The translations under genes were made by a program, and so were the position numbers. The notes beneath the pieces were generated by a model that saw nothing but the letters and a program-made list of their open reading frames with translations, was not told the DNA's origin and did not search any database. A stretch of DNA of 64,000 nucleotides from Solirubrobacter pauli (GTDB taxonomy: Bacteria; Actinomycetota; Thermoleophilia; Solirubrobacterales; Solirubrobacteraceae), in assembly GCF_003633755.1 (NCBI RefSeq), contig NZ_RBIL01000001.1:1225426-1289425 (forward strand), written 5' to 3'. Below, one piece after another: positions 1-7,720 of the stretch (its first letter is position 1; the number at the start of each line of letters is the position of its first letter).

Positions 1-526
1 TGCCGACCGCGAGGTTCGACGGCACCGTGACCGTGCGCGGCGCGCCGAGCACGTCCCGCCGCGGCAGCTCGCGCCACGCGCGCCAGAACGGGGAGAAGAC
101 GCTGTAGGGCTTGACCTTGCCGATGTCGGCGATGAAGTTGCCGGGCGTGCGGCGCGGCTCGACGCCGGCCTCGGTCAGCGCCGCCTCGACCCGCTGGTCG
201 CGCCCCATCGCGAACGGCGAGACGTCGGACGCGAAGTACGTGGCGGTGGCTCCGTGCTCACGCGCCAACCGCGGCAGCTCCTGCTCCGGCGTGCCGCGCA
301 CCACCACCAGGTTGCCGCCGCGCTCTTGCAGCGCCTTGCGCAGGTCCTTCAGGCAGTCGAGCAGGAACGCCGCGCGGTACTCGCTCTCGAACCGTCCTTC
401 CAGCAGCCGCGGGTCCAGCACGAACACCGGCACGACGCGCTCGAACGCGTCCAGCGCGGCCCGCAGCGGCGGGTGGTCGTGCACGCGCAGATCGCGCCGG
501 AACCAGACGAGGGCGGTCGTGGCCAT
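1..526 (-). CDS. phrB: Deoxyribodipyrimidine photolyase, N-terminal part (runs off the window)
   Basis: The minus strand encodes about 175 residues of the photolyase/cryptochrome alpha/beta antenna domain, beginning MATTALVWFRRDLRVHDHP. The WFRRDLRVHDH motif and the following FVLDPRLL strand are typical of this family, which uses light and FAD to split pyrimidine dimers in DNA. The C-terminal FAD-binding domain lies outside the window, so photolyase cannot be told from cryptochrome here. Two ATG codons in tandem (526 and 529) give alternative starts one residue apart. The gene is divergent from the LON-domain gene, with about 35 bp between the two starts. Confidence 0.85.
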   Translation of the reverse strand, partial: MATTALVWFRRDLRVHDHPPLRAALDAFERVVPVFVLDPRLLEGRFESEYRAAFLLDCLKDLRKALQERGGNLVVVRGTPEQELPRLAREHGATATYFASDVSPFAMGRDQRVEAALTEAGVEPRRTPGNFIADIGKVKPYSVFSPFWRAWRELPRRDVLGAPRTVTVPSNLAVG

Positions 527-549
527 CATCCGCTTTACGGGGTGAGCCG

Positions 550-555
550 TAGACT
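550..555 (+). promoter_or_regulatory. Putative leaderless -10 (TAGACT) for the LON-domain gene
   Basis: TAGACT fits TANNNT and ends 8 bases before the GTG start at 564, where no Shine-Dalgarno sequence is visible. This would place transcription start at or near the start codon. No convincing -35 was seen. Confidence 0.3.
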
Positions 556-563
556 GGATCGTC

Positions 564-1187
564 GTGGAGACGGTGCGCGATTTCCCGCTGTTCCCGCTCG
601 GCTTGGTCGCCCTGCCGAGCGAGCTGATCCCGCTCCACATCTTCGAGGAGCGCTACAAGGCGATGGTCGCGCGCTGCCTGGAGGAGGAGTCCGAGTTCGG
701 CATCGTCTGGCTCGCCGACGACGGGCTGCGGCCGATCGGCTGCGCCTGCGAGATCGCCGAGGTGCTCGAGCGGATGCCCGACGGGCGCATCAACCTCCTC
801 GCGCGCGGGACGCGGCCGTTCCGGATCGACTCGCGCCAGGATGAGCTCGCGTACCCGGCGGGCGTCGTGGAGTTCCTCGACGACCGCGACGAGCCGCTCG
901 ACGAGGACGCCGCCGCGGCCGCCCACGGCGCCTACGCCGAGCTCGTGCTGCAGGCCACGGACAAGACGCCGGACCCGGACGAGATCGCCGCGATGAGCGC
1001 CTACGCGATGGCCGCGACCGTCGAGTTCGGGCTGGACGCCAAGCAGGGCCTGCTCGACCTGCGCTCGGAGACCGCGCGCATGAAGCTCGTCGCGCGGCTG
1101 TGCCGCGCCGCGATCAAGCGGCTCGACTTCATCGACCGCGCGCAGGCCCGCGCGCGGTCGAACGGCAAGGTCCACTTCACGGGTTGA
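564..1187 (+). CDS. LON peptidase substrate-binding domain protein
   Basis: This 207-residue protein has only the N-terminal substrate-binding domain of Lon protease (PF02190-like). The opening FPLFPLGLVALPSELIPLHIFEERY is the family signature, with the PLHIFEERYK block at about residues 22-31. There is no AAA+ module and no Ser-Lys protease domain, so it is not a Lon protease. Stand-alone proteins of this kind are common in actinobacteria and may act in protein recognition, but their role is unclear. The GTG start is set by the conserved N-terminus, which begins within a few residues of it. The 3' end overlaps the convergent ankyrin gene by 11 bp. Confidence 0.85.
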   Translation: METVRDFPLFPLGLVALPSELIPLHIFEERYKAMVARCLEEESEFGIVWLADDGLRPIGCACEIAEVLERMPDGRINLLARGTRPFRIDSRQDELAYPAGVVEFLDDRDEPLDEDAAAAAHGAYAELVLQATDKTPDPDEIAAMSAYAMAATVEFGLDAKQGLLDLRSETARMKLVARLCRAAIKRLDFIDRAQARARSNGKVHFTG

Positions 1188-1782
1188 ACAGCGCGCGGAC
1201 GTCCTCGTCCGTCGCCATGTCCCGTGGCATGACGCCCTCGTCGTCGGCGAGCGCGGGGTTCGCGCCGTGGCGCAGCAGCAGCTCGACCAGCTCGCGCGAG
1301 TTGGTGTGCGCGGCGGTGTGCAGCGGCGTGTAGCCGCCCTCCTGCTGGACGTTGGGATTGGCGCCCGCCTCCAGCAGCGCCGCGACGGACTCGATGTCGC
1401 CCGCCGCGGCGGCGCCGTGGATCGGGCGGCCCTTGAAGCGGTTGACCGCGTCGGCGTCGGCCGGGGCGCCGGCGGCGAGGATGGCCCTGACCGTCTCCGG
1501 GCCGGCGAAGAACGCCGCCAGGTGCAGCGGCGTGAAGCCGTCGCCGCTGCGGACGGACAGGTCCGCGCCCTCCAACAGCGCCGTCTCGCCGAGCGCGGCC
1601 GCTTCCAGCGGCGTGATGGGCGCGCCGGCGGCGATCAGCGCGGCGGTCGCCTCCGCGTTGCGGTGATAGCGGGCGAGCAGCAGGATCGAGACGCCGTTGG
1701 CGTCCTTCGCCGCCGCCAGCTCGGGCTGCTCGCGGAGCAGCCACGGGAGACGACCGGACGCGATGGCCGCTTGCGGATCCAT
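1177..1782 (-). CDS. Ankyrin-repeat protein
   Basis: This 201-residue cytoplasmic protein is built of about five ankyrin repeats. The best are GDGFTPLHLAAFF, GRPIHGAAAAGD, GGYTPLHTAAHTNSRELVELLL and a final shortened unit. Ankyrin repeats bind proteins, but no partner can be read from the sequence. The start chosen (ATG at 1782, MDPQAAIASG) lies one base after the stop of the upstream lipoprotein gene; a longer reading frame upstream is only shadow sequence of that gene. It is the last gene of the minus-strand run antiporter, DsrE-like, lipoprotein, ankyrin. Confidence 0.85.
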   Translation of the reverse strand: MDPQAAIASGRLPWLLREQPELAAAKDANGVSILLLARYHRNAEATAALIAAGAPITPLEAAALGETALLEGADLSVRSGDGFTPLHLAAFFAGPETVRAILAAGAPADADAVNRFKGRPIHGAAAAGDIESVAALLEAGANPNVQQEGGYTPLHTAAHTNSRELVELLLRHGANPALADDEGVMPRDMATDEDVRALFNP

Positions 1783-1783
1783 G

Positions 1784-2188
1784 TCAGCGCCGCACGATCC
1801 CGCAGACGTCCTCGCCCACGTCCTTGGTGAAGGCCATGAGCCGCGCGAACGGCGCGGGCATCGGGCGGGAGGTGTCGGCGAAGGAGAGGGTCCCGGCTTC
1901 CATGCGTACACCGTAGGTGAGCACGGAATCCCGAGCGGGTTCGAGCACGAGGTGCAATTCCGCCTGCTCGGACAGGTCGCGCTCGAGCTCCCGCGCGCGC
2001 AGCAGGGTCTCGTTCGGGATCGGGTGGCGCTTGCCGCCGTTGCACGTGACGCTGCCGTCGTCGGACACCAGCAGCGTGAGGTTCGCGTTGGTGTCCGCGC
2101 CCGTGCGCTTGACCTCGAACAGGTCGGGCGCGGGCGAGCCGCAGCCGGCGAGGACGACGGCCGCCGCGACGGCGAGCGCCCACCTCAC
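1784..2188 (-). CDS. Small predicted lipoprotein
   Basis: This 134-residue protein has a short signal sequence ending in the lipobox LAGC (residues 13-16), so it should be lipid-anchored outside the membrane. The mature part has two further Cys residues (in VTCNGG and VCGIV) and a SDDGSVTCNGGK segment that looks beta-rich. No known domain was recognised. The GTG start overlaps the stop of the DsrE-like gene (GTGA), which implies translational coupling. The ankyrin gene follows after one base. Confidence 0.75.
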   Translation of the reverse strand: MRWALAVAAAVVLAGCGSPAPDLFEVKRTGADTNANLTLLVSDDGSVTCNGGKRHPIPNETLLRARELERDLSEQAELHLVLEPARDSVLTYGVRMEAGTLSFADTSRPMPAPFARLMAFTKDVGEDVCGIVRR

Positions 2189-2523
2189 ACGAACACCAGG
2201 CGCGCGCCCGCGGTCTCTTCCAGGAACTGCGGCGTGGAGATCGTGGCGAGCCGGCTGACGCCCGTGGCCTGGGCCGCGGCCGCGCAGGCCTTGACGTCGC
2301 AGGTGGCGAGCGCCGTGTCGCGGAGCGCGCTGAGCGTGGCGCGGAACGGCTCGCGCTCGGCCTCGATCACGTGCCGGGGCGGCGGCGGGTCGAACAGCGC
2401 GGTGAGCGCGCCGAAGCCCACGAGCGCGCGGGCCTTCTCCCCCGCGGCGGCGGCGCTGACGAGCAGCGACAGCCCCATGTACAGGCGTTCGGCGTCGTCG
2501 GTCTCGAGGATCGCGGCGAGCAT
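2185..2523 (-). CDS. DsrE/DsrF-like protein
   Basis: This 112-residue protein starts MLAAILETDDAERLYMGLSL, the typical first strand and helix of DsrE/F-like proteins. It contains the segment CDVKACAAAAQATGV, with a Cys where sulfur-carrier members of the family have their active Cys. DsrE-family proteins move sulfur as persulfide or bind small ligands. ATG 2523 was chosen because it lies immediately after the antiporter stop codon; the longer frame is antiporter shadow. A TusA-like sulfur carrier gene is encoded divergently beyond the antiporter, so both halves of a possible sulfur relay flank the transporter. Confidence 0.7.
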   Translation of the reverse strand: MLAAILETDDAERLYMGLSLLVSAAAAGEKARALVGFGALTALFDPPPPRHVIEAEREPFRATLSALRDTALATCDVKACAAAAQATGVSRLATISTPQFLEETAGARLVFV

Positions 2524-2524
2524 C

Positions 2525-4063
2525 TCAGAGCCGAATCCTGGCACGCAGACGTGAGTCGTCGAGGTCGAGCTCGCGTTCCATCTCACGCAGGACGTCCGTC
2601 GGGTACTCCTGATCCCGCCGCATCCCGCGCAGCACCTCGCGCTCGGCCTCGATCATCTCCGCCATCAGCTTGCCCGCGCGGGCGACGTCGGTCTGGCCGT
2701 CCTCGTCGTGGTTGCCCTCGACGCGCGCCTCCAGCCGCTCGAGGCGCGAGCCGTAGCGGTCGCGCAGGCGCTGCACCACGTGGTCGGGCGCGTCATCCTC
2801 GAGCTCGTCGAGGCGGTCGAGCGCCGCCTGCGTGAGCTTCAGGCGCGCCTCGGCGTCCTGGCGCTTGTGCTCCTCGCTCTGCTGGAGGCCGAGCCGCTTG
2901 ACGAGCGCCGACAGCGTCAGGCCGGGCAGCACGAGCGTCAGGACGATCGTCGCGTAGGCGACGAAGATGACGAGGTCGCGGTTCGGGAAGTCGTCGACCG
3001 GGATCGCGAGCGCGACCGCCAGGGAGACGCCGCCGCGCATGCCGCTCCACGCGATCACGATCCGCTCCGCCTTCGTGGTGTCCGAGTGCAGGAACGTCGG
3101 GATGACGAGCATCCACAGCGCGCGCACGCCCATCACCACGGCCGTGATCAGCAGCGCGTAGAGGCCGAGCGTGACGAAGTCGGCGTCCTCGATGCGCTCG
3201 ATGATCGTCGGCACCTGCAGGCCGATCAGCACGAACAGCAGGCCGTCGAGCAGGAACGCCGTCGACTCCCAGAAGGCGAGCGTGCGCAGGCGCGTGGACG
3301 GCTCGATGATGTCCAGCGAGCGGGCGCCGATGAACAGGCCGGCGGTGACCGTCGCCAGCACGCCCGAGACGTGCACCTCCTCGGCCGGGACGTAGGCGAC
3401 GAACGGGGTCAGCAGGCTCAGCGCGACGTCGAGCGACGGGTCGGTGACGATCCGGCGCAGGTGGGCGAAGACCCAGCCGACCACGAGCCCGATCGCGATG
3501 CCGCCCAGCGCGACCCCGACGAACTTGCCGGTGATCTCGAAGACCGAGCCGGCGCTGGCCCCCACGGCGGCGACCGCGAGCCGGTAGGCCGTCAGGCCGC
3601 TCGCGTCGTTGACCAGCGACTCGCCCTTGAGGATCGTCTTGGCGCGGCCGGTCACCCCGAGCCGGTCGAGGACGGCGGCGGCCGACACCGGATCGGTCGG
3701 GCCGAGCACCGCGCCGAGCACGAAGCCCGCGGCCCACGGGATGCCGAGCACCACGTTGGCGACCGCGGCCACCGCGGCGATCGTCACCAGCACCAGGCCG
3801 ACGGCGAGCAGGCCGATCGGCTTGGCGTTCGCCTTCAGCTCGGAGGTCGAGACCCCGATCGCGGCCGCGTACAGCAGCGGCGGCAGGAAGACGAACAGGA
3901 TGATGTCCGGGTCCACCTCCGGCGACGGCAGGCCCGGGACGAGCCCGATGACGAGACCGCCGACCACGAGCACCACCGGGTACGGGACGCCCGAGCGCAG
4001 GCCGAGCCCCGCCAGCACGACGACGGCGAACAACAGGAAGACGAACAGCTCGACTTGGGCCAC
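2525..4063 (-). CDS. CPA1-family Na+/H+ antiporter
   Basis: This 512-residue membrane protein exchanges monovalent cations for protons. It has about 12 transmembrane helices, with the family blocks FLPPLLYAAA, LGAVLGPTDPVSAAAVLDRLG (acidic residue in the TDPVS motif), KGESLVNDASGL (the ND motif) and WSGMRGGVSLAVALAIP. A charged, probably coiled-coil cytoplasmic tail of about 110 residues follows the last helix. The GTG at 4063 (VAQVELFVF) starts the first helix directly; the much longer open frame upstream is unsupported. It heads the minus-strand operon with the DsrE-like, lipoprotein and ankyrin genes. Confidence 0.9.
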   Translation of the reverse strand: MAQVELFVFLLFAVVVLAGLGLRSGVPYPVVLVVGGLVIGLVPGLPSPEVDPDIILFVFLPPLLYAAAIGVSTSELKANAKPIGLLAVGLVLVTIAAVAAVANVVLGIPWAAGFVLGAVLGPTDPVSAAAVLDRLGVTGRAKTILKGESLVNDASGLTAYRLAVAAVGASAGSVFEITGKFVGVALGGIAIGLVVGWVFAHLRRIVTDPSLDVALSLLTPFVAYVPAEEVHVSGVLATVTAGLFIGARSLDIIEPSTRLRTLAFWESTAFLLDGLLFVLIGLQVPTIIERIEDADFVTLGLYALLITAVVMGVRALWMLVIPTFLHSDTTKAERIVIAWSGMRGGVSLAVALAIPVDDFPNRDLVIFVAYATIVLTLVLPGLTLSALVKRLGLQQSEEHKRQDAEARLKLTQAALDRLDELEDDAPDHVVQRLRDRYGSRLERLEARVEGNHDEDGQTDVARAGKLMAEMIEAEREVLRGMRRDQEYPTDVLREMERELDLDDSRLRARIRL

Positions 4064-4083
4064 GGCATCATCTAACCCGGATC

Positions 4084-4305
4084 GTGGAGGTACTACTCGA
4101 CGCTCGAGGCTTGCGGTGCCCGGTGCCACTCTTGCGGGCACGGGCCGCGCTGCGCGACGTGGGCCCCGCCGACGTGCTCGTGGTGCTCGCGACCGATCGC
4201 GAGGCGCCGATCGACCTCGGCGCGTTGGCGGCCGACGCCGGGCGCGCGTGCGCGGTGACGTCGGCCGGCGGCGTGTGGCGGATCGAGCTGCTAGCCGAGC
4301 AGTGA
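4084..4305 (+). CDS. TusA-like sulfur carrier protein
   Basis: This 73-residue protein has the SirA/TusA fold signature at its N-terminus: LDARGLRCPVPLLRARAAL, with the catalytic Cys in the RCPVP motif at about residue 12. TusA proteins carry sulfur as a persulfide for tRNA thiolation, molybdenum cofactor or other sulfur transfer. The GTG start is 20 bp from the divergent antiporter start. The last 15 bp overlap the convergent MFS gene. It may work with the DsrE-like protein encoded on the other side of the antiporter; this is inferred from context only. Confidence 0.85.
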   Translation: MEVLLDARGLRCPVPLLRARAALRDVGPADVLVVLATDREAPIDLGALAADAGRACAVTSAGGVWRIELLAEQ

Positions 4306-5928
4306 CAGCAGGTTGATGGTGCTGCGTGGGTCGACGCCGTGCTCGCGCTCGAAGTCCGCGGCGCGGCCCTCGTCGAAGATGGCGAGGGCGAGCTCCTCGC
4401 GGGAGACGCCGACCTTGCACGCCGCCTCGTTGAGCTGCGCCAGCACCCGCGCCTGGATCTCGCCGGACAGGCCGCTCGCGCCGGGCACCTCCCGCGGGTC
4501 GCACGGGTCGGCGAGCGTGACCGACGGCGTGCGGTCCGAGCGCGCTTCGGTGGCGTAGACGACCGCCGCGCCGACCGCGACCGCCGCCGCGAGCAGGATC
4601 GCCGGGCGACGGAAGAGGCGCACGTAGATCAGCGCGGCGAGCAGCGCGAGGGCGGCGGCGATCAGGTACGCGACCCGGAACGCCTCCAGCACCGCCGCGA
4701 CCACCACGTCGTCCAGCCGCTGCCCGAGCCGGTCGTAGACGTCCGCGCTGTCGGCGAAGCCGCCGCGCTGGGCGTCCACGGCCTGGTCGAGCGTCTCGCG
4801 CGGCGCGTCCGTGTCGATGTCGTCGAGCAGGGCCGGCGCGAGCTGCAGCTTCTTGAGCGGGTCGATCTGCGCGTCCAGCACGAGCGACGCGCCCTTGAGG
4901 ATCGCCTCGTCGGTGGCGCGGGTGAGCTGCGCGGTGGCGATCGGCGCGAGGATGGCGAGCACGAGCACGATGCCGACGTGGCGCGCGACCAGCGTCCGCG
5001 CGGCCTCCTCCAGATCACGCTCGGGGCTGAGCGCGGGCAGCGCGAGGCCCATCCCCGCGCCCGCGAGGATCTGCGGCACGAGCGTCCACGCGACGCTCGC
5101 CGCCGGCAGGAACGCGAGCGCGGCGGCGCCACCCGCGAGCAGCAGCGCGCCGCCCAGCGCGCGGATGTCCACCGAGCCGGGCAGCGCGGCGGCGGCGAGC
5201 GCGGCGAGCGGCAGCACCGAGACGCCGAGCGCAGCCCGCAGCGGCGAGATCGCGAAGCCCGCCACGAGCTCGATCACGAGCAGGAAGAGCACGGCCGTGA
5301 ACGCGGCGGCGGTGAACGCGAGCGCGGCGAGGTTCGGCCACGAGACCGGCCCGGCGACGGCGGGGGCGGCCGGCCACTCGCGCGACCTCGCCGCCCCGGC
5401 GGGCTTCTCCCGCCCGGCCGGCGTGGGCGTCGCCCGGCACGCCCAGGCGGCGGCCAGGGCCAGCGGGACCTGCACGACGAAGATCGCCCGCCAGTCGAAG
5501 GCCTCGGTGAGCACGCCGCCGATCGCCGGGCCCGCGGCCGTGCCGATCAGGGCGGCGCCGAGCCACCAGCGTCGGCCCGCGCGCGAGTCGCCGGCCTCGA
5601 GGACGTGGAAGGCGGTCAGCAGCGCCGCGGCCGCGCCGGCGGCCTGCAGCGCGCGGAAGCCCAGCATCACCCACAGGTTCGGGGCGACGGCGCAGCCGAT
5701 CGAGGCGGCCGCGAACAGCAGCAGCCCGGCCGGGCCCGGGCGCAGGGCGCGGGCCGGCCAGATGCAGGCGGCGAGGACGAGCGCGTAGACGCCGACGATC
5801 GCGGCCGCGCCGGTGATCGTCGTGTCGAACTCGACCAGGATCGGCGGAAGCGCGAGCGCGACGATCGACGCGTCGGCCAGCGCGAGTGCAGCGGCGATCG
5901 CGACGAGCGCGCGTCGGGTTCCGGCCAT
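4291..5928 (-). CDS. MFS transporter with extracytoplasmic C-terminal tail
   Basis: This 545-residue major facilitator protein resembles the 14-helix drug-efflux (DHA2) group. The N-terminal helix block ALADASIVALALPPILVEF, GFRALQAAGAAAALL and the AAGPAIGGVLTEAFDWRAIF motif (motif C region) support this. The loop after mid-protein (ILKGASLVLDAQIDPLKKL) is long. After the last helix comes a tail of about 80 residues with two Cys (DPCDPREVPG and EAACKVG) that should sit outside the membrane, which is unusual for the family. It starts 12 bp after the regulator gene, so the two form an operon and the regulator probably controls it. Confidence 0.85.
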   Translation of the reverse strand: MAGTRRALVAIAAALALADASIVALALPPILVEFDTTITGAAAIVGVYALVLAACIWPARALRPGPAGLLLFAAASIGCAVAPNLWVMLGFRALQAAGAAAALLTAFHVLEAGDSRAGRRWWLGAALIGTAAGPAIGGVLTEAFDWRAIFVVQVPLALAAAWACRATPTPAGREKPAGAARSREWPAAPAVAGPVSWPNLAALAFTAAAFTAVLFLLVIELVAGFAISPLRAALGVSVLPLAALAAAALPGSVDIRALGGALLLAGGAAALAFLPAASVAWTLVPQILAGAGMGLALPALSPERDLEEAARTLVARHVGIVLVLAILAPIATAQLTRATDEAILKGASLVLDAQIDPLKKLQLAPALLDDIDTDAPRETLDQAVDAQRGGFADSADVYDRLGQRLDDVVVAAVLEAFRVAYLIAAALALLAALIYVRLFRRPAILLAAAVAVGAAVVYATEARSDRTPSVTLADPCDPREVPGASGLSGEIQARVLAQLNEAACKVGVSREELALAIFDEGRAADFEREHGVDPRSTINLLSLLG

Positions 5929-5940
5929 TGGCCGGAGAGC

Positions 5941-6531
5941 TTATTCCTGGTGCTCGTAGTGCAGGATCGCCAGCTCCATCGGGACCTTGGACGAGCCGTT
6001 GCCGTTCGAGCGCCGCTCGGACGCGCGCGCGTTGATCTCCCGCGCCCGCTCGACGGTCTCGCGCAGCAGCTCCGCGATCTCGGTGGCACCCTGCTCGTCG
6101 AGCTCCAGCGGCGCCCGCAGGACGACGCTGGACGGGCTGTCGAACCCGCCGGCGTCCGCGGCCGCGGTGACGCTCCCGAAGATGTGCTGGAGGTTCTGCC
6201 CCAGGATCCCCCGGCGTGCAGAACGCGGCAGCTTCTGCCAGTCGGCTTCGCTGAACCAGACCGTGGTGACGGCTCGGTAGAAGTGCTCGAGCGCGCCGCG
6301 TCGCGGCTCGGTGCGCACCAGCTCGATCGCTCCGAGGTCGTTCAGCAGGCGGATGTGGTAGCTGACCCGCCCCAACGGCAGGTCGAGCTCACGCGCCAAT
6401 TGGTTCGGGCTGGCGGTCCGCCCGTCGAGCATTCCCAGCAAACGATGTCTGAGCGGATGGGAGATCGCCCTGAGCAGCGATTCGTCCAGCTCACCCGAGC
6501 CCTGCGCCGGGTGCGTTTCAGCTTCGGCCAT
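5941..6531 (-). CDS. ArsR-like winged-helix transcriptional regulator
   Basis: This 196-residue protein has an N-terminal winged helix-turn-helix: LLRAISHPLRHRLLGML, then ASPNQLARELDLPLGRVSYHIRLLNDLGAIELV, the recognition-helix pattern of ArsR/HTH_20 regulators. The C-terminal half (about residues 90-170) is a helical domain seen in related actinobacterial regulators and may sense a ligand. A good Shine-Dalgarno (GGAGG, spacing 6) precedes ATG 6531. It is the first gene of an operon with the MFS transporter and probably represses it. Confidence 0.85.
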   Translation of the reverse strand: MAEAETHPAQGSGELDESLLRAISHPLRHRLLGMLDGRTASPNQLARELDLPLGRVSYHIRLLNDLGAIELVRTEPRRGALEHFYRAVTTVWFSEADWQKLPRSARRGILGQNLQHIFGSVTAAADAGGFDSPSSVVLRAPLELDEQGATEIAELLRETVERAREINARASERRSNGNGSSKVPMELAILHYEHQE

Positions 6532-6636
6532 TGCAACCTCCAGAAGACGTGAATCAATCTACGCCTCCCGACACAAAAAGTCATCAAGCTGTCAACTTTG
6601 CGTGGCGCTTTTGCTCTGAGCGGGAACTTTGGGTTC
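6532..6636 (-). promoter_or_regulatory. AT-richer intergenic region, likely promoter of the regulator-MFS operon
   Basis: These 105 bp are visibly richer in A+T than the surrounding genes. On the minus strand they hold a TTGACA (6590-6595) and a TAGATT (6556-6561), but the spacing between them is too long for one promoter, so the exact elements remain uncertain. A self-regulation site for the regulator would be expected here; no clear palindrome was seen. Confidence 0.4.
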
Positions 6637-7263
6637 CTAAAGCGCCCCCAGCGCAAGTATTCCAGCCGCGCTAATTATGTTGACGACGCGGTCCGCTACC
6701 GCCAGGGACGCCTCCGTCCCGGGCACTCTGCAGACCGCCAGCGTGGGCATCCCGGCCGCGCGACCCGCGGCCACTCCGGGAGCCGAATCCTCGACGACGA
6801 CGCATCGTTTCGGAGCGATTTCTAGCCGCTCCGCGGCGCGCAGAAACATGTCCGGCGAAGGCTTGCCGTGCTCGACCTCGTCGCCGGCGATCGTGATGTC
6901 GAACTCGAGTCCGACGCTCGCGAGCGTCCGGTCGAGCCGCTCACGCACCGACGAGGAAGCCACCGCCACCGGCACTCCGCGTTCGCGCAGCTCCGCGAGC
7001 GCCTGCAGCGCGTCCGGGAACGGCTTCAGCTGCGTCTCATAGAGCCCGAACAACGTCGCGTGCAGGTCGACCTTGAGGGTCTCTGGGGGCGGGATCTCCA
7101 CGCGCTGCGACATGTACGCGTGGGTCCGCTTGTAGGTCGTCCCGAGGCACGCCTCGAGGTCTGCGTCGGTGACGGCGTAGCCGTAGGGCGCGAGCGTGCG
7201 ACGCCACGCCTCTCCCGAGAGCGGCTCCGAATCCACCAGCGTTCCGTCGCAGTCGAAGATCAC
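6637..7263 (-). CDS. HAD-superfamily phosphatase (beta-phosphoglucomutase/phosphoglycolate type)
   Basis: This 208-residue enzyme carries the HAD motifs in order. Motif I is VIFDCDGTLVDSE at the very N-terminus, with the nucleophile Asp and the acid/base Asp two residues on. Motif II is the Ser-rich VAVASSS, motif III the Lys in GKPSPDMFL, and motif IV CVVVEDSAPGV. The helical cap between motifs I and II fits subfamily I (beta-phosphoglucomutase-like). The substrate cannot be assigned. GTG 7263 gives the shortest protein that keeps motif I; TTG at 7272 is an alternative. It is divergent from the small membrane protein gene at 7298. Confidence 0.88.
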   Translation of the reverse strand: MIFDCDGTLVDSEPLSGEAWRRTLAPYGYAVTDADLEACLGTTYKRTHAYMSQRVEIPPPETLKVDLHATLFGLYETQLKPFPDALQALAELRERGVPVAVASSSVRERLDRTLASVGLEFDITIAGDEVEHGKPSPDMFLRAAERLEIAPKRCVVVEDSAPGVAAGRAAGMPTLAVCRVPGTEASLAVADRVVNIISAAGILALGAL

Positions 7264-7297
7264 TCCGAGCAAGGCGCGAGAGCCTAGCCTTCGCCTG

Positions 7298-7720
7298 ATG
7301 AGCCGCTCACGGGATGCGCTGCTGGCCGGCCTCGTCGGCTCCATCGTCTCCGGCGCGCCCTCCACGGTCTGGACGCTGCTCGAGGGCGGCGACCCGGCCG
7401 AGGGCGGCCGCGCGCTCGGGAAGGTGCTGCTGCCGCGCGAGGAGCGCACGCTCGTCCTGCTCGCCGCGGGCGCGCCCGTGCACGGCGCGCTGTCGCTCGG
7501 GTGGGCGGCCGTGCTGGAGCGGCTCCTGCCGGAGGGCCGCGAGCCGCTGTGGGGTGCGGTCGGCGGGGTGGCGATCGCCGCGCTCGACCTGGCCGTGCTC
7601 GGCCGCTTCGTCCCGCCGATCGCCGCGCTGCCGCAGGGGCGCCAGTGGGCCGACCACGTCGCCTTCGGGCTCAGCGTGGGGCTCGTACTGCGAAAGTGCC
7701 GGTCATGCGCGCGATCGTGA
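7298..7720 (+). CDS. Small membrane protein of unknown function
   Basis: This 140-residue protein has about three to four hydrophobic segments: LLAGLVGSIVSGAPST, TLVLLAAGAPVHGALSLG, GAVGGVAIAALDLAVLG and DHVAFGLSVGLVL. No domain was recognised. ATG 7298 (MSRSRDALLAG) was preferred to an upstream in-frame start because the extra residues overlap the divergent HAD gene. The end overlaps the oxidoreductase start (ATG at 7705) by 16 bp, so the two are probably co-transcribed. Confidence 0.65.
   Translation: MSRSRDALLAGLVGSIVSGAPSTVWTLLEGGDPAEGGRALGKVLLPREERTLVLLAAGAPVHGALSLGWAAVLERLLPEGREPLWGAVGGVAIAALDLAVLGRFVPPIAALPQGRQWADHVAFGLSVGLVLRKCRSCARS

Noticed and set aside
2708-4075. Plus-strand frame of 455 codons over the antiporter
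   Set aside because: The minus-strand frame encodes a clear CPA1 antiporter with conserved motifs; the plus frame is Arg/Glu/Asp-rich shadow.
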